A DNA stretch of 64,000 nt, from contig NZ_KI632505.1 in NCBI RefSeq assembly GCF_000504165.1, positions 682,001-746,000 on the forward strand, written 5' to 3'. The notes beneath the pieces are model-generated. The model saw only the letters and a list, made by a program, of their open reading frames with translations, made no database searches and was not told the DNA's origin. Of the stretch, positions 34,050 to 43,397 are shown one piece after another. This stretch comes from Bacillus sp. FJAT-14578. Lineage in GTDB: Bacteria; Bacillota; Bacilli; Bacillales; Bacillaceae_H. Position numbers and translations under genes: made by a program. Positions within the stretch are counted from its first letter, which is position 1, and each line of letters starts with the position of its first letter.

Positions 34050-34262
34050 TCACTTTTTATGTAACTCATTCCATTTCTTAGCCAAACGCTTCGGTGCCGC
34101 ACGTAAATAGGCTTCTTGAATTAGATCGATCAATTCATCCCAGTCTTCCCCAGCCGGATTTTGAATAGATACCCAGCCGTGATGCCCTATATATGGGTTT
34201 TTGCAAAAATGCTCTTTTTGTAGCAATATTTCTTGAGTTTCCCGGTCTGACTTGAACGACAA
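34050..34262 (-). pseudogene. MmcQ/YjbR (DUF419) C-terminal fragment
   Basis: Seventy codons matching the second half of MmcQ/YjbR proteins: SFKSDRETQEILLQ, NPYIGHHGWVSIQNP and WDELIDLIQEAYLRAAPKRLAK. The family is normally about 115 residues with a CyaY-like fold; the first ~45 residues are missing. The fragment begins only 11 bp after the hutG stop, with no ribosome binding site, so a deletion or rearrangement probably joined hutG to this gene's remains. Confidence 0.75.
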
Positions 34263-34273
34263 ACTGAATCCTT

Positions 34274-35245
34274 CTATCTATTTTGTAAAACACATCCAGT
34301 GATAAATTGCAGCCATGCATACACCCCGGTCTTGACTGTTTCAGCGACCCCAGAATCTTTGCTTGGATCCAAACAGACAAAATCAATATGCCGGATGATC
34401 GGATGCTGGCCGATTTCCAGTAATATATCAAATAGCTCCGTTGCTGTCATACCACCAGGAGTGGACGCCGGTACACCGGGCGCAACGGAAATATCAAGCA
34501 CATCCATATCGACTGTAACGTAAACACGGTCCACTTTTGCGGACAGCCGCTCAAGTGCTTCCTGGATCGTCTGGATCATACCCTGCTTGCGGGCTTGCTT
34601 TAACGTGACCATTTGAATATTATGTTCCTCCGCATAATCAATAAGCGGCTTAGCGTTAAAATAGCCATGTAAACCAATATTGATGACATCCTCTCCTTTG
34701 ACGATATGGCCATCAATCAATTGCCGAATCGGTGTTCCGTTTGCTGGCCCTAGTTCTGCTGGATCCCGAACGTCAAGGTGCGTATCAAGTTGCAGAATTC
34801 CAATCGTCTCTTCCTTACAAACTTCTTTGATTCCTCGAACCGCGCAGGCCGTTGTGGAATGGTCACCGCCAATCATGCACGTTACAGAGTGGGGATAGCG
34901 CTCTGCAAGATACGCTGCCGTCTCTTGAATACGATGATGCGACAAAAGAATATCGGTTGTGTGCATCATCACATCTCCTGCATCTGCCACTTGGAATGAC
35001 GATAAATCAACCTTTTCATCCAAGTTGTAGGTGGCAAAGCCTTTCCACATCCGCCGAAATTCTGATGGATACAAGGAAGCTCCTGACACACTAATAGAAG
35101 ATCTGGAAATCGGTGCTCCATAAAGAATGATATCCGGCGTACCTTCTACTTCGTCTAGTGGTTGGACCCAATGATGGACAAAATCCGTCTCATCTTTTAA
35201 TCGATTCCAGGACCATTCAGGTACCTTAAGCCACTGTTCCCTCAT
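34274..35245 (-). CDS. hutG: Formimidoylglutamase
   Basis: A 323-residue arginase-fold enzyme converting N-formimidoyl-L-glutamate to glutamate and formamide, the last step of histidine degradation. ATG 35245 is set by the overlap with hutI (stop at 35247) and GGTGGTG upstream. Binuclear Mn ligands are visible in CMIGGDHSTT, IGILQLDTHLDVRD and VYVTVDMDVLDISVAPGV. B. subtilis HutG is 319 residues. It is the third gene of a tightly packed hutU-hutI-hutG operon. An MmcQ fragment follows immediately. Confidence 0.94.
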   Translation of the reverse strand: MREQWLKVPEWSWNRLKDETDFVHHWVQPLDEVEGTPDIILYGAPISRSSISVSGASLYPSEFRRMWKGFATYNLDEKVDLSSFQVADAGDVMMHTTDILLSHHRIQETAAYLAERYPHSVTCMIGGDHSTTACAVRGIKEVCKEETIGILQLDTHLDVRDPAELGPANGTPIRQLIDGHIVKGEDVINIGLHGYFNAKPLIDYAEEHNIQMVTLKQARKQGMIQTIQEALERLSAKVDRVYVTVDMDVLDISVAPGVPASTPGGMTATELFDILLEIGQHPIIRHIDFVCLDPSKDSGVAETVKTGVYAWLQFITGCVLQNR

Positions 35246-35246
35246 C

Positions 35247-36506
35247 TCAAAACACCACCTGTACACCTTTTTTCCATACGGACTTCACATGATTCACCCC
35301 GAATAAATATTGTAATTCTTGATAGTTTTTAACGTTCCACAAGACGATATCTGCTTGCTTACCTACTTCCAGTGATCCTACTTGTTCCTGACGGTTAATG
35401 GCGCAGGCTGCATTATACGTTGCGGCCGTTAACGCTTCCGCCGGAGTAAGTCTCATCGAAATACAAGCGAGATTCATAACGAGAGGCATCGAAGTCGTAG
35501 GTGATGACCCAGGGTTGCAGTCGGTCGAAATAGCTACAGCTACTCCTGCATCAATCATCTTTCTCCCAGCCGCCGCTTCTTCACGTAAATAGAGCGCTGT
35601 GGCTGGCAATAAGCAAGCGATTGTTCCCGCTTTTGCCATAGAACGGATGCCTTCGTCTGATGCCTTTAATAAATGCTCGGCTGAAATGGCTCCTATTTTC
35701 GCGGCCAATTCCGCTCCGCCGTAAGGTGCAATTTCATCCGCATGGATTTTGGGAATCAGCCCGAAGCGTTTCCCTGCTTCCAACACCCGCTCCGATTGTT
35801 CAGGCGTAAAAACACCCTTTTCACAAAAAACATCATTAAACTCCGCTAATTGTTCCTCAGCCACCACCGGCAGCATTTCATTAATTAAATGATCGACAAA
35901 CTCATCTTCTTTTCCTTTATATTCCGGCGGTACCGCATGGGCACCCATAAAAGTAGGGACAATGTCAATCATATGCGTTTCCTGTAATTTCTTCATTACA
36001 CGCAATTGTTTCAACTCGGTTTCCAGATTCATACCGTAACCGCTTTTACCCTCCACTGTCGTAACCCCATGGGAGAGAAATGAATCGAGGCGCCGTGTTG
36101 TTTGTTCAATTAATTCTTCTTCCGTTGCTTCTCGCGTCATGCGGGTGGTCGCATGAATCCCTCCACCCGCATTCATAATATCCATATACGTTGCACCTTC
36201 AAGGCGCATTTCAAACTCACGTTCACGGCTTCCGCCATATACAACATGCGTATGAGGATCTACAAGTCCAGGCGTGACTAAATGATTAGAAGCATCCACA
36301 ACGTCCGCTGTATGCAATTTTTCTGCATAACGTTCCTCTATTTCTTTGGTCGTACCGATCGCTTGGATAAGGCCATCCTCGATCCACAAACTGCCGTCTT
36401 CAATCAAACCAAGTTCAGACATAGCCTCTTTAGAACGAGGTCCTTTTACTTCAGAAGCAAGTGTAGCTAACTGGGCTGCATGTTTAATCCAAATCGGTTT
36501 TGTCAT
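35247..36506 (-). CDS. hutI: Imidazolonepropionase
   Basis: A 419-residue amidohydrolase that opens 4-imidazolone-5-propionate to N-formimidoylglutamate. Metal-binding HxH is in TPGLVDPHTHVVYGGSRE, followed by GATYMDIMNAGGGIHATT, KSGYGMNLETELKQL, GLIPKIHADEI (second His), and STDCNPGSSPTTSMPLVM (Asp of the metal site), all typical of HutI. Its start codon overlaps the hutU stop by one base (TAATG) and its stop almost touches hutG, so the three are translationally coupled. Confidence 0.96.
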   Translation of the reverse strand: MTKPIWIKHAAQLATLASEVKGPRSKEAMSELGLIEDGSLWIEDGLIQAIGTTKEIEERYAEKLHTADVVDASNHLVTPGLVDPHTHVVYGGSREREFEMRLEGATYMDIMNAGGGIHATTRMTREATEEELIEQTTRRLDSFLSHGVTTVEGKSGYGMNLETELKQLRVMKKLQETHMIDIVPTFMGAHAVPPEYKGKEDEFVDHLINEMLPVVAEEQLAEFNDVFCEKGVFTPEQSERVLEAGKRFGLIPKIHADEIAPYGGAELAAKIGAISAEHLLKASDEGIRSMAKAGTIACLLPATALYLREEAAAGRKMIDAGVAVAISTDCNPGSSPTTSMPLVMNLACISMRLTPAEALTAATYNAACAINRQEQVGSLEVGKQADIVLWNVKNYQELQYLFGVNHVKSVWKKGVQVVF

Positions 36507-38182
36507 TACTGATCATTCCCCTTATCTAGCATTGGGATGTTAATCCCTTTTTCACGTGCTGTTTTCTTTGCCAGTTCATATCCAGCATCAGCATGACGCA
36601 CTACACCCATGCCCGGATCTGTTGTCAATACACGTTCAATGCGAGCTTCTGCTTCTTTCGTGCCGTCTGCCACAATGACCACTCCTGCATGTAAGGAGTA
36701 ACCCATTCCTACTCCACCGCCGTGATGGACGGATACCCAAGTAGCGCCGCCAACCGCGTTCACCATGGCATTTAAAATCGGCCAGTCTGCCACTACATCT
36801 GATCCGTCTTTCATCGCTTCTGTTTCACGATTTGGTGAAGCAACAGAACCGGAATCCAAGTGGTCGCGTCCGATAACGATCGGTGCTTTTAATTCCCCGC
36901 TCGCTACCATATCGTTCAGGATTTTTCCGAAACGAGCACGTTCCCCATAGCCTAACCAGCAAATACGGGAAGGCAGGCCTTGGAATTGAATTTTTTCCTG
37001 TGCCATGCGAATCCAGTTGCACAAATGCTCATTATCGGCAAATTCGCGCAAAATCGCCTGATCTGTTTTATAAATATCCTCAGGATCACCTGATAATGCC
37101 ACCCAACGGAAAGGTCCTTTTCCTTCGCAGAATTGCGGACGGATATAAGCTGGAACGAATCCCGGGAAGTCGAAGGCATTTTCTACGCCTTCATCTTTTG
37201 CGACCTGGCGAATGTTGTTTCCGTAGTCAAACGTCACAGCGCCTTTTTCCATCATCTCGAGCATCGCTTTCACATGCGTTGCCATCGAAGCTTTTGAACG
37301 CTTCACATACTCTTCAGGATTGGATTGTCGCAATTCCGATGCTTCTTCAAACGATAAACCTGAAGGTGTGTATCCATTCAGTGGATCATGCGCCGATGTT
37401 TGATCTGTCAATACATCCGGGATAAAGTTGCGCTCAATCATTTCCGGCAAAATTTCAGCAGCATTGCCCAGTAAACCAATCGATAATGCCTTTCCTTCTT
37501 TTTTTGCTTCTTTCGCCAAACGAATCGCTTCATCTAATGAATCCGTTTTTACATCTGTATAGCGAGTTTCGATTCGTCGATCAATCCTTGTCTCATCGAC
37601 ATCAATTCCGATGCAGACACCTCCGTTCATCGTAACCGCAAGAGGCTGTGCTCCACCCATACCGCCAAGGCCCGCTGTTACAGTGATCGTACCTTTTAAC
37701 GTGTTATTGAAATGCTGTTTCGCAAGCTCCGCAAATGTTTCGTATGTACCCTGTACGATTCCTTGAGAGCCAATGTAAATCCAGCTTCCAGCTGTCATTT
37801 GACCATACATCATTAATCCCTTTTTATCGAGTTCGTGGAATGTATCCCAGTTCGCATATGCCGGTACAATGTTCGAATTAGCAAGCAGTACGCGTGGTGC
37901 ATCCTTATGGGTTTTAAAAATGACTACTGGTTTTCCGGATTGGACAAGTAAAGTTTCATCGTCTTCCAGCTCTTTTAATGATTGAACAATCGAATCAAAG
38001 CAATCCCAGTTACGTGCTGCTTTCCCAATCCCGCCGTATACGACCAGTTCCTCTGGATGCTCCGCTACCTCAGGATCTAAATTGTTCATTAACATGCGGA
38101 GCACCGCTTCTTGCTGCCACCCTTTTGTATGTAATTCTGTGCCTTCATAACGTACTACTTTGTTTGTTGTAATCGTCTTCAT
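36506..38182 (-). CDS. hutU: Urocanate hydratase
   Basis: A 558-residue urocanase, the NAD+-dependent enzyme that hydrates urocanate to imidazolonepropionate. Landmarks include ELHTKGWQQEAVLRMLMNNL, VYGGIGKAARNWDCFD, TVTAGLGGMGGAQPLAV, the active-site region DQTSAHDPLNGYTPSG, and VSVHHGGGVGMGYSLHAG. Full length. AGGAGG precedes ATG 38182. First gene of hutUIG; upstream DNA at 38216-38330 resembles that before the BCCT-lyase operon. No second urocanase-like gene (such as a thiourocanate hydratase) is in the window. Confidence 0.97.
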   Translation of the reverse strand: MKTITTNKVVRYEGTELHTKGWQQEAVLRMLMNNLDPEVAEHPEELVVYGGIGKAARNWDCFDSIVQSLKELEDDETLLVQSGKPVVIFKTHKDAPRVLLANSNIVPAYANWDTFHELDKKGLMMYGQMTAGSWIYIGSQGIVQGTYETFAELAKQHFNNTLKGTITVTAGLGGMGGAQPLAVTMNGGVCIGIDVDETRIDRRIETRYTDVKTDSLDEAIRLAKEAKKEGKALSIGLLGNAAEILPEMIERNFIPDVLTDQTSAHDPLNGYTPSGLSFEEASELRQSNPEEYVKRSKASMATHVKAMLEMMEKGAVTFDYGNNIRQVAKDEGVENAFDFPGFVPAYIRPQFCEGKGPFRWVALSGDPEDIYKTDQAILREFADNEHLCNWIRMAQEKIQFQGLPSRICWLGYGERARFGKILNDMVASGELKAPIVIGRDHLDSGSVASPNRETEAMKDGSDVVADWPILNAMVNAVGGATWVSVHHGGGVGMGYSLHAGVVIVADGTKEAEARIERVLTTDPGMGVVRHADAGYELAKKTAREKGINIPMLDKGNDQ

Positions 38183-38215
38183 TTATTTCTACCTCCTGTG
38201 TTTTGTTATATTCAT

Positions 38216-38330
38216 TCTATGATAAAAATTCTGATAATTTATTTATAATTTAGTGATTTTTTTATTATTTATTTCGATGATTTCTTTTGTTGTTTTTATT
38301 TTTATAAATAATCTCAAACTGTTTCTATTT
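38216..38330 (-). promoter_or_regulatory. hutUIG upstream element, shared with the BCCT-lyase operon
   Basis: An AT-rich region whose blocks AAAATTCT, TTTATAATTTAGTGATTTTT and TTTTGTTG-n-TTTT-n-TTTTTATAA recur in the same order and spacing at 43398-43500 before the BCCT gene. Similarity over about 100 bp upstream of two different operons points to a common activator site and promoter. The AraC-type regulator encoded next to hutU is the natural candidate. Confidence 0.6.
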
Positions 38331-38340
38331 GTAATGAAAT

Positions 38341-38374
38341 AAAAGACGATTCAGTATAAACTGAACCGTCTTTT
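38341..38374 (-). terminator. Intrinsic terminator of the AraC-type regulator gene
   Basis: AAAGACGGTTCAGT (minus strand) pairs with ACTGAATCGTCTTTT with one mismatch, loop of 4 nt, followed by TTTCATT. It includes the stop codon of the regulator and separates it from the hutU promoter. Confidence 0.75.
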
Positions 38375-39843
38375 TATAATCCAGATCGATAAGTTGATGG
38401 AGTGCATGCTTCAAGCTGTTTGAATTTAGCATTAAAATAGGTTTGGTGAGAATATCCCGTTAATCGTGCAACTTCTTCCAATGATAAATCTGTTTCCTGC
38501 AATAGACGCTTAGCCTCTCTAATGCGTACTTTATGGAGCGTATTGCGAAACGACTGTCCGGCTTCGGCTGCGAAGCGACGGCTGAGAGTACTTTTATTAA
38601 TACGAAGTGTATCCGCACATGCTGCTAAATTCCACTGGGAATCCCAATAATTGGACTCGATCAACTCCCTTGCTTTTTCGACCAGGCTGCGTGATCCTTT
38701 CTGTAATTGCTCATGATTCTGCAGAAGCAAACCGGATGTAAACTCAAGCAGTTCTTGGACAATTTCATAAATGACTGGCTTATGTACAATTTTCTGAAAC
38801 ACGCTATGATATGTCGCTTCCCAAGAAGCCGTTTGGAGGTTGTATGATTTCATATACCGGCGGATTTGCGCAAGCACACTCGTAAGACGAATACGAACGA
38901 TTTCGGGATCGGGGTATGGCTGCTGAAAAGTTAGAAATTCACGTTCCACCCAACCCTGAATAGCTTTTGTATCCCTTTTTTCAAGCATTTCAATCCATTG
39001 ACGCTGTTCCAAAGGAGTGAGAAATGGGTCCATTTCTTGAGGAGACATTTGTTCATTTTCCGCCAAAATAATATCATATCCCTCGAAAAAAATTCGACTC
39101 ATTAATTGGCGTGTTTGTTGATATGTTCTTTTTAAGGAATCGTCTGAAGATGCCGCTTTAATCACAATGGCAAGAGGTTCATCCATCTTCTCTTTCCAGC
39201 GTGCAAGAAATGCATGGTATTCCTCTTGAAATACATTAGTCTCTTGTGTTTCTTGTACACATAAAATGAAATCAGATAAAGCAAAGATACGATTCTTTCC
39301 AGTAAAAGAATAACGTTGTAATTCATCGTATACTACAGGAAGCGTTTCTGAATGAGGAGTTAAAAATGCGACCATTGTTATCGGACTGCCGTATTTTCGA
39401 TCCGTCAAAAAGAGGTCGGGGTAATCAATGGCAAATGAACCCGCTTCTTCTGTTATCTTGTTTGCAAAGTAACGTTGGTTATTCCTCAATTGATAGCGCA
39501 ATTGTTGAATACGTTTGATAAAATCTGCCGGAGAAAATGGGCGAAATAAAACATCTTCTGCACGAAAACGGAGCGCACGATAAGCGGTCTGAAAGATTCG
39601 TTCAGATGAAATACCTAACCAGCGGACGCCGTGCTGCTGCATCCATTCACCAAACCTTTCAGTTTCGTCCTTCCATCCGTCCATATTCAGTATAACGAGG
39701 TCAGGCCGCTGCTTCTGTATACCATTTTTAAATTCCTCCATTGTATCCCATACAATCAGCCGGACTCCGGTAAACTGCGACTCTATCATCCATCGAATTC
39801 CCTGAGCCTCCAACCCATCTTTTGCTATCAAATGGATTTCCAT
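38374..39843 (-). CDS. AraC-type regulator with receiver-like N-terminus, probable hut regulator
   Basis: A 489-residue regulator; ATG 39843 is chosen (AGGTG upstream, MEIHLIAKDGLEAQGI as natural start). Residues ~1-115 look like a response-regulator receiver fold, with PDLVILNMDGW at the phospho-acceptor strand and LFRPFSPADFIKRI at the end, as in YesN-like proteins. The middle ~270 residues have no obvious motif. The last ~100 residues are a clear AraC double HTH (LAACADTLRINKSTLSRRFA, LSLEEVARLTGYSHQTYFN). No partner kinase is near, so it may sense ligand directly. Lying between hutU and the lyase-BCCT operon, it probably controls both; the shared upstream element supports this. Confidence 0.8.
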   Translation of the reverse strand: MEIHLIAKDGLEAQGIRWMIESQFTGVRLIVWDTMEEFKNGIQKQRPDLVILNMDGWKDETERFGEWMQQHGVRWLGISSERIFQTAYRALRFRAEDVLFRPFSPADFIKRIQQLRYQLRNNQRYFANKITEEAGSFAIDYPDLFLTDRKYGSPITMVAFLTPHSETLPVVYDELQRYSFTGKNRIFALSDFILCVQETQETNVFQEEYHAFLARWKEKMDEPLAIVIKAASSDDSLKRTYQQTRQLMSRIFFEGYDIILAENEQMSPQEMDPFLTPLEQRQWIEMLEKRDTKAIQGWVEREFLTFQQPYPDPEIVRIRLTSVLAQIRRYMKSYNLQTASWEATYHSVFQKIVHKPVIYEIVQELLEFTSGLLLQNHEQLQKGSRSLVEKARELIESNYWDSQWNLAACADTLRINKSTLSRRFAAEAGQSFRNTLHKVRIREAKRLLQETDLSLEEVARLTGYSHQTYFNAKFKQLEACTPSTYRSGL

Positions 39844-40084
39844 GTTGTTACACCTACTCTTCTTGCATTTTTCTTTCATCATAGCAAATGGCTGCATATT
39901 ATGTATAGATGATTCCTTAAAGGTTGAATCAACGCTTCAATCCTGCAGTCTTACGATTATTCCAACAAGTATCAGTCCATCTTTTCAATTAACAATCGCT
40001 TTTTCTATGATGTTGCCTCTCGGTTATACGACTCTCTTTCATCGTGTTCAGATGTATTTGACTGTATGTACCATGTATATGAGT
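39844..40084. other. Promoter region of the AraC-type regulator
   Basis: About 240 bp between the regulator start and the terminator of the lyase operon. No gene or repeat is visible, and the block shared by the hutU and BCCT upstream regions is not found here. Confidence 0.45.
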
Positions 40085-40120
40085 AAAAAAGGACAACTCC
40101 ACCAACAGGTAAAGTTGTCC
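40085..40120 (-). terminator. Intrinsic terminator of the BCCT-lyase operon
   Basis: GGACAACT (40091-40098) and AGTTGTCC (40113-40120) pair around a 14-nt loop; the minus strand continues TTTTTT. It closes the operon after the MIO-less lyase. Confidence 0.75.
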
Positions 40121-40171
40121 AAAACCGATTAGAGTTTACACATGACTATTTAGAACAGCTGAATAGGGCTC

Positions 40172-41710
40172 CTAAAGTAGTTTTCCGATCGTATCTTCTA
40201 CAAGATCAATGATTTCACCAGAGTGGATGATCTCTTTTAACGTTTGTAAATGAGGATAAAGGTAGATGTCTTCCTCCATTTTTGGCACAGAGCGGGCGAT
40301 TCTGCTTAAAACAGCCCTTGAGGCAGAACCAGGCAATAAATGGCTGTCCACGAACTGATGGGCACAGTATATAGATAACAATTCAATGGCTAATACATAT
40401 TCAAGCTTACTAGTCACCTCGCGCGCTTTTTTTGCCGCATTGTATCCCATTGCTACATAATCTTCCTGGTCAGCGCAAGTCGGGATGCTATCCACCGTAG
40501 CCGGATGGGATAATATTTTCATATCATTTAAGAGACCCGCTTGTGTATACTGCGGAATCATCAGCCCAGAGTTGAGGCCCGCTTTTTGGATGAGAAAAGA
40601 TGGATAGCCAGAAAGCTGCCCATTGATGAGGCGATTATTCCGCCTTTCTGACATCTTGGCAATGGCTGTGGCAGCAATACATGCGGAATCCAACTCGATT
40701 CCTACATACGACGAATCACAATTACATCCCGATATTGCTTCAGCGTCTTCCTCATCTGGCCATAAAATTGGGTTATCAGAACATGCATTCATCTCAATTT
40801 CAATCGTTTCCAATGCGTCCTTCAGCGTTTTCTTTGCGGCTCCATGCAATTGAGGAATGGCACGCAAAGACAACGCATCTTGTAATCGATAATCCACAGA
40901 CTCCTTGGCAATCATGGAGTCGCTTAACATTTTTCGAATGTTATACGCGGTATTTCTTTGATCCTCATGAGAGCGAACACTCATTAACCGATCATCAAAA
41001 GCACGCGTGGTTCCCTTTAAGACTTCCAGAGTCATGGCTCCGATAATATCAGCAATCGTAGCTGCCTTTAACATATCATACAATGCTAATGCGCCAATGC
41101 CTGTCGGGCTTGTTGTGCCGCTAATAAGCGCCAATCCTTCCTTAGCGGAAAGTACAATCGGCTCCATTCCAATTCTACATAAAGCTTCCTTCGCGGGTAG
41201 GAGTTCTCCGTTTACATACGCCATCCCTTCACCAATCAGCACAAGTGCCATATGAGCTTCCGTACATAAATAACCGACAGAACCTTCCCGGGGAGCGAAG
41301 GGAATGAGGCCGAGATTTAGAAACTGGCGATACATTTCTAACGTTTCGAGTCGCACCCCCGAATACCCTTGTCCCAAATTTTGCAAGACCATGAGCATCG
41401 TCGCCCGCACTTCCTCCTCCGCCAGCGGCTCTCCTACTGACGTAGCATGGGATAGAAGGATATTCCTTTGTAATTGAGCCGTTTTTTCCGGGGATATCAA
41501 CTCTGTAGAAAGAGCGCCGAAACCAGTATTGACTCCGTACATTACCTTTCCTTCTTTGATCCACTTTTCAGCGAGTTGCCTAGAACATTCTACCCGTTGA
41601 CGATAGTCATCAGAAAATTCGACCACGGCACCAAAACGTACGACAGCTATAAATTCTTCAAGAGTAATCTGATCACCGAGAGTGACTTTTTTTATATGGT
41701 TGGCCTGCAT
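40172..41710 (-). CDS. Aromatic amino acid lyase-fold enzyme without MIO triad; candidate hercynine/ergothioneine lyase
   Basis: A 512-residue HAL/PAL-family homologue. The fold is clear: catalytic-loop Tyr58 in MYGVNTGFGALS, SGVRLETLEMYRQFLNLGLIP, AKEGLALISGTTSPTGIGAL, EMNACSDNPILW and HPATVDSIPTCADQEDYVAMG. At the site where lyases make the MIO electrophile from Ala-Ser-Gly, this protein reads GSVGYLCTEAH (residues 143-153), so the triad is Tyr-Leu-Cys and three residues are deleted. It cannot form MIO. Known MIO-less members include ergothionase, which eliminates trimethylamine, a good leaving group, from ergothioneine. It follows a BCCT betaine-type transporter by 28 bp and sits among hut genes. 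Lysis of hercynine would give urocanate, the substrate of HutU. Reaction inferred, not shown. Confidence 0.75.
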   Translation of the reverse strand: MQANHIKKVTLGDQITLEEFIAVVRFGAVVEFSDDYRQRVECSRQLAEKWIKEGKVMYGVNTGFGALSTELISPEKTAQLQRNILLSHATSVGEPLAEEEVRATMLMVLQNLGQGYSGVRLETLEMYRQFLNLGLIPFAPREGSVGYLCTEAHMALVLIGEGMAYVNGELLPAKEALCRIGMEPIVLSAKEGLALISGTTSPTGIGALALYDMLKAATIADIIGAMTLEVLKGTTRAFDDRLMSVRSHEDQRNTAYNIRKMLSDSMIAKESVDYRLQDALSLRAIPQLHGAAKKTLKDALETIEIEMNACSDNPILWPDEEDAEAISGCNCDSSYVGIELDSACIAATAIAKMSERRNNRLINGQLSGYPSFLIQKAGLNSGLMIPQYTQAGLLNDMKILSHPATVDSIPTCADQEDYVAMGYNAAKKAREVTSKLEYVLAIELLSIYCAHQFVDSHLLPGSASRAVLSRIARSVPKMEEDIYLYPHLQTLKEIIHSGEIIDLVEDTIGKLL

Positions 41711-41738
41711 AGGTTTCTCCCCCTTTCCTTTTCACCCA

Positions 41739-43328
41739 TCACTTTTCAATTTTATCAATGAAGAACATTTTAATCGCAGACACGACTTGCAACACGAAAA
41801 CAAACAGGATGGATGAGCCACCAAGTGCTGCTAGATACTTTACACCATCAACCCCTTGTGCCCCTCCAGCGAAAGCGACCATTACGAAAGCAATAATCCC
41901 AATAGAAAGTGCCCAAAGAAGTTTTTTCCAATTTGCAGGCTCTTCGTCATGTTGAATGTTTACAGTACATAAAGAAGAAATTGTACGAACCATTGCATCA
42001 GCACCTGTAGAAAAAGAAAGAATGAGCGAAAACATTACAATAGGGATAATGACTGCGCCTAAAGGCAAATTGGCTAAAAATGACCACAAAGCCGCCATTG
42101 CCCCGCTCTCTTTGATTGTACCCACTAAATCGACAACGTTGTTCTGTTGCCAGTGCAGCGCCGTTCCACCCCAAATACCGAACCAAATAATGCTGAATAC
42201 TGAAGGTAAAATCCAGTTAACAATCATAAATTCACGAATCGTGCGGCCTTGTGAGATGACGGCAAAAAAAATACCCATTAGCGGAGCATAAGCAATCCAA
42301 ATCGCCCAGTCGTACAATGTCCACCACATAACAAGAGCTTCTCCGCCTAAATCAATTGGATCAAGTCCCCATTGCCAAAAGTTCTGCAGCCAGTATCCTA
42401 AACCAGCGGTGGATGTTCGAAAGATAAATAATGTTGGGCCGATAATAATGAGTGCGATGAGAATAATATAAAATACTTTTGCATTGAAATCTGATAAAAA
42501 TCGAATTCCTTTATCTAATCCTTTTAAAGAGGATAGTGTAAACATTGCCGTAATCACTAACGTTAACACGAACCACACGATTGGCCCCTGTTGGATACCG
42601 TATGTCGCCTCGATACCCGAACCAACCAATGCCAGTCCTGCTCCTAGCGAAGATGCTAACCCTAATGCGATGGCTAACACGGATAATGTGTCGATTATAC
42701 TGGACCAAATCCCTTTAGTCACTTTATCTCCAAACAATGGAATTAACGTTGAGGTTACAGACAATGATTTCTTGCGATTAAAATACATATAGGCTACGAC
42801 TAGACCACTCAATGAATACATTGCGTATGGTATGAATGACCAATTGTAAAAACTGCGCCCCATGGCAAAGATTGCTGCGAGGGGCGTTCCCGGTTCCACT
42901 CCGGTTTGATTCATTTCGCCATAAATATTGCCAAAGTAAATGATCGGTTCATTCACTCCATATGTTATGAGCCCTGTTGCAATTCCACCTGATAATGCCA
43001 TCGCAAACCAAGAACCAAACGAATACTTAGGTTTAGCGTCTTCCCCGCCCAAACGGACATTACCTAATTTTGAAAACGTTACCATCATTACGATTACTAA
43101 CGCCACAATGGATATGATTTGATAGAGCCATCCAAGACCACGCAAAGACGCTATAAACCCATTCATGGAAATATCCGTCAACAGTTTATTGTTAACGATT
43201 CCAAGAACTGCTCCTCCTCCTACAATGAGAAAAGCCGGCCAAAATACACCTTTGCGTGTTTTCTGTTTCGCATCCGTCACATCCATTACTATTTCCGTAG
43301 TGTTTTCCTTTTCAGTGGCCAATGACAT
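41739..43328 (-). CDS. BCCT-family transporter linked to the MIO-less lyase
   Basis: A 529-residue, twelve-helix betaine/carnitine/choline transporter. The family glycine stretch is SWFAMALSGGIATGLITYG, and the signature around helix 8 is WTLYDWAIWIAYAPLMGIFF followed by SQGRTIREF. The aromatic box reads Ile-Trp-x-x-Tyr, partly like CaiT (Tyr at the third place) and unlike the Trp-Trp-x-x-Trp of BetP, so a non-glycine-betaine substrate is plausible. BCCT proteins import quaternary ammonium compounds; trimethylated histidines are such compounds. It is the first gene of a two-gene operon with the lyase at 40172-41710. GGGGGAT precedes ATG 43328. Confidence 0.88.
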   Translation of the reverse strand: MSLATEKENTTEIVMDVTDAKQKTRKGVFWPAFLIVGGGAVLGIVNNKLLTDISMNGFIASLRGLGWLYQIISIVALVIVMMVTFSKLGNVRLGGEDAKPKYSFGSWFAMALSGGIATGLITYGVNEPIIYFGNIYGEMNQTGVEPGTPLAAIFAMGRSFYNWSFIPYAMYSLSGLVVAYMYFNRKKSLSVTSTLIPLFGDKVTKGIWSSIIDTLSVLAIALGLASSLGAGLALVGSGIEATYGIQQGPIVWFVLTLVITAMFTLSSLKGLDKGIRFLSDFNAKVFYIILIALIIIGPTLFIFRTSTAGLGYWLQNFWQWGLDPIDLGGEALVMWWTLYDWAIWIAYAPLMGIFFAVISQGRTIREFMIVNWILPSVFSIIWFGIWGGTALHWQQNNVVDLVGTIKESGAMAALWSFLANLPLGAVIIPIVMFSLILSFSTGADAMVRTISSLCTVNIQHDEEPANWKKLLWALSIGIIAFVMVAFAGGAQGVDGVKYLAALGGSSILFVFVLQVVSAIKMFFIDKIEK

Positions 43329-43397
43329 AAATATCCCCCTTTTCCCTGCTATCGTTTGTTACCGTTTTTATTTATACCTCCCAATTGAATTGTTTTC

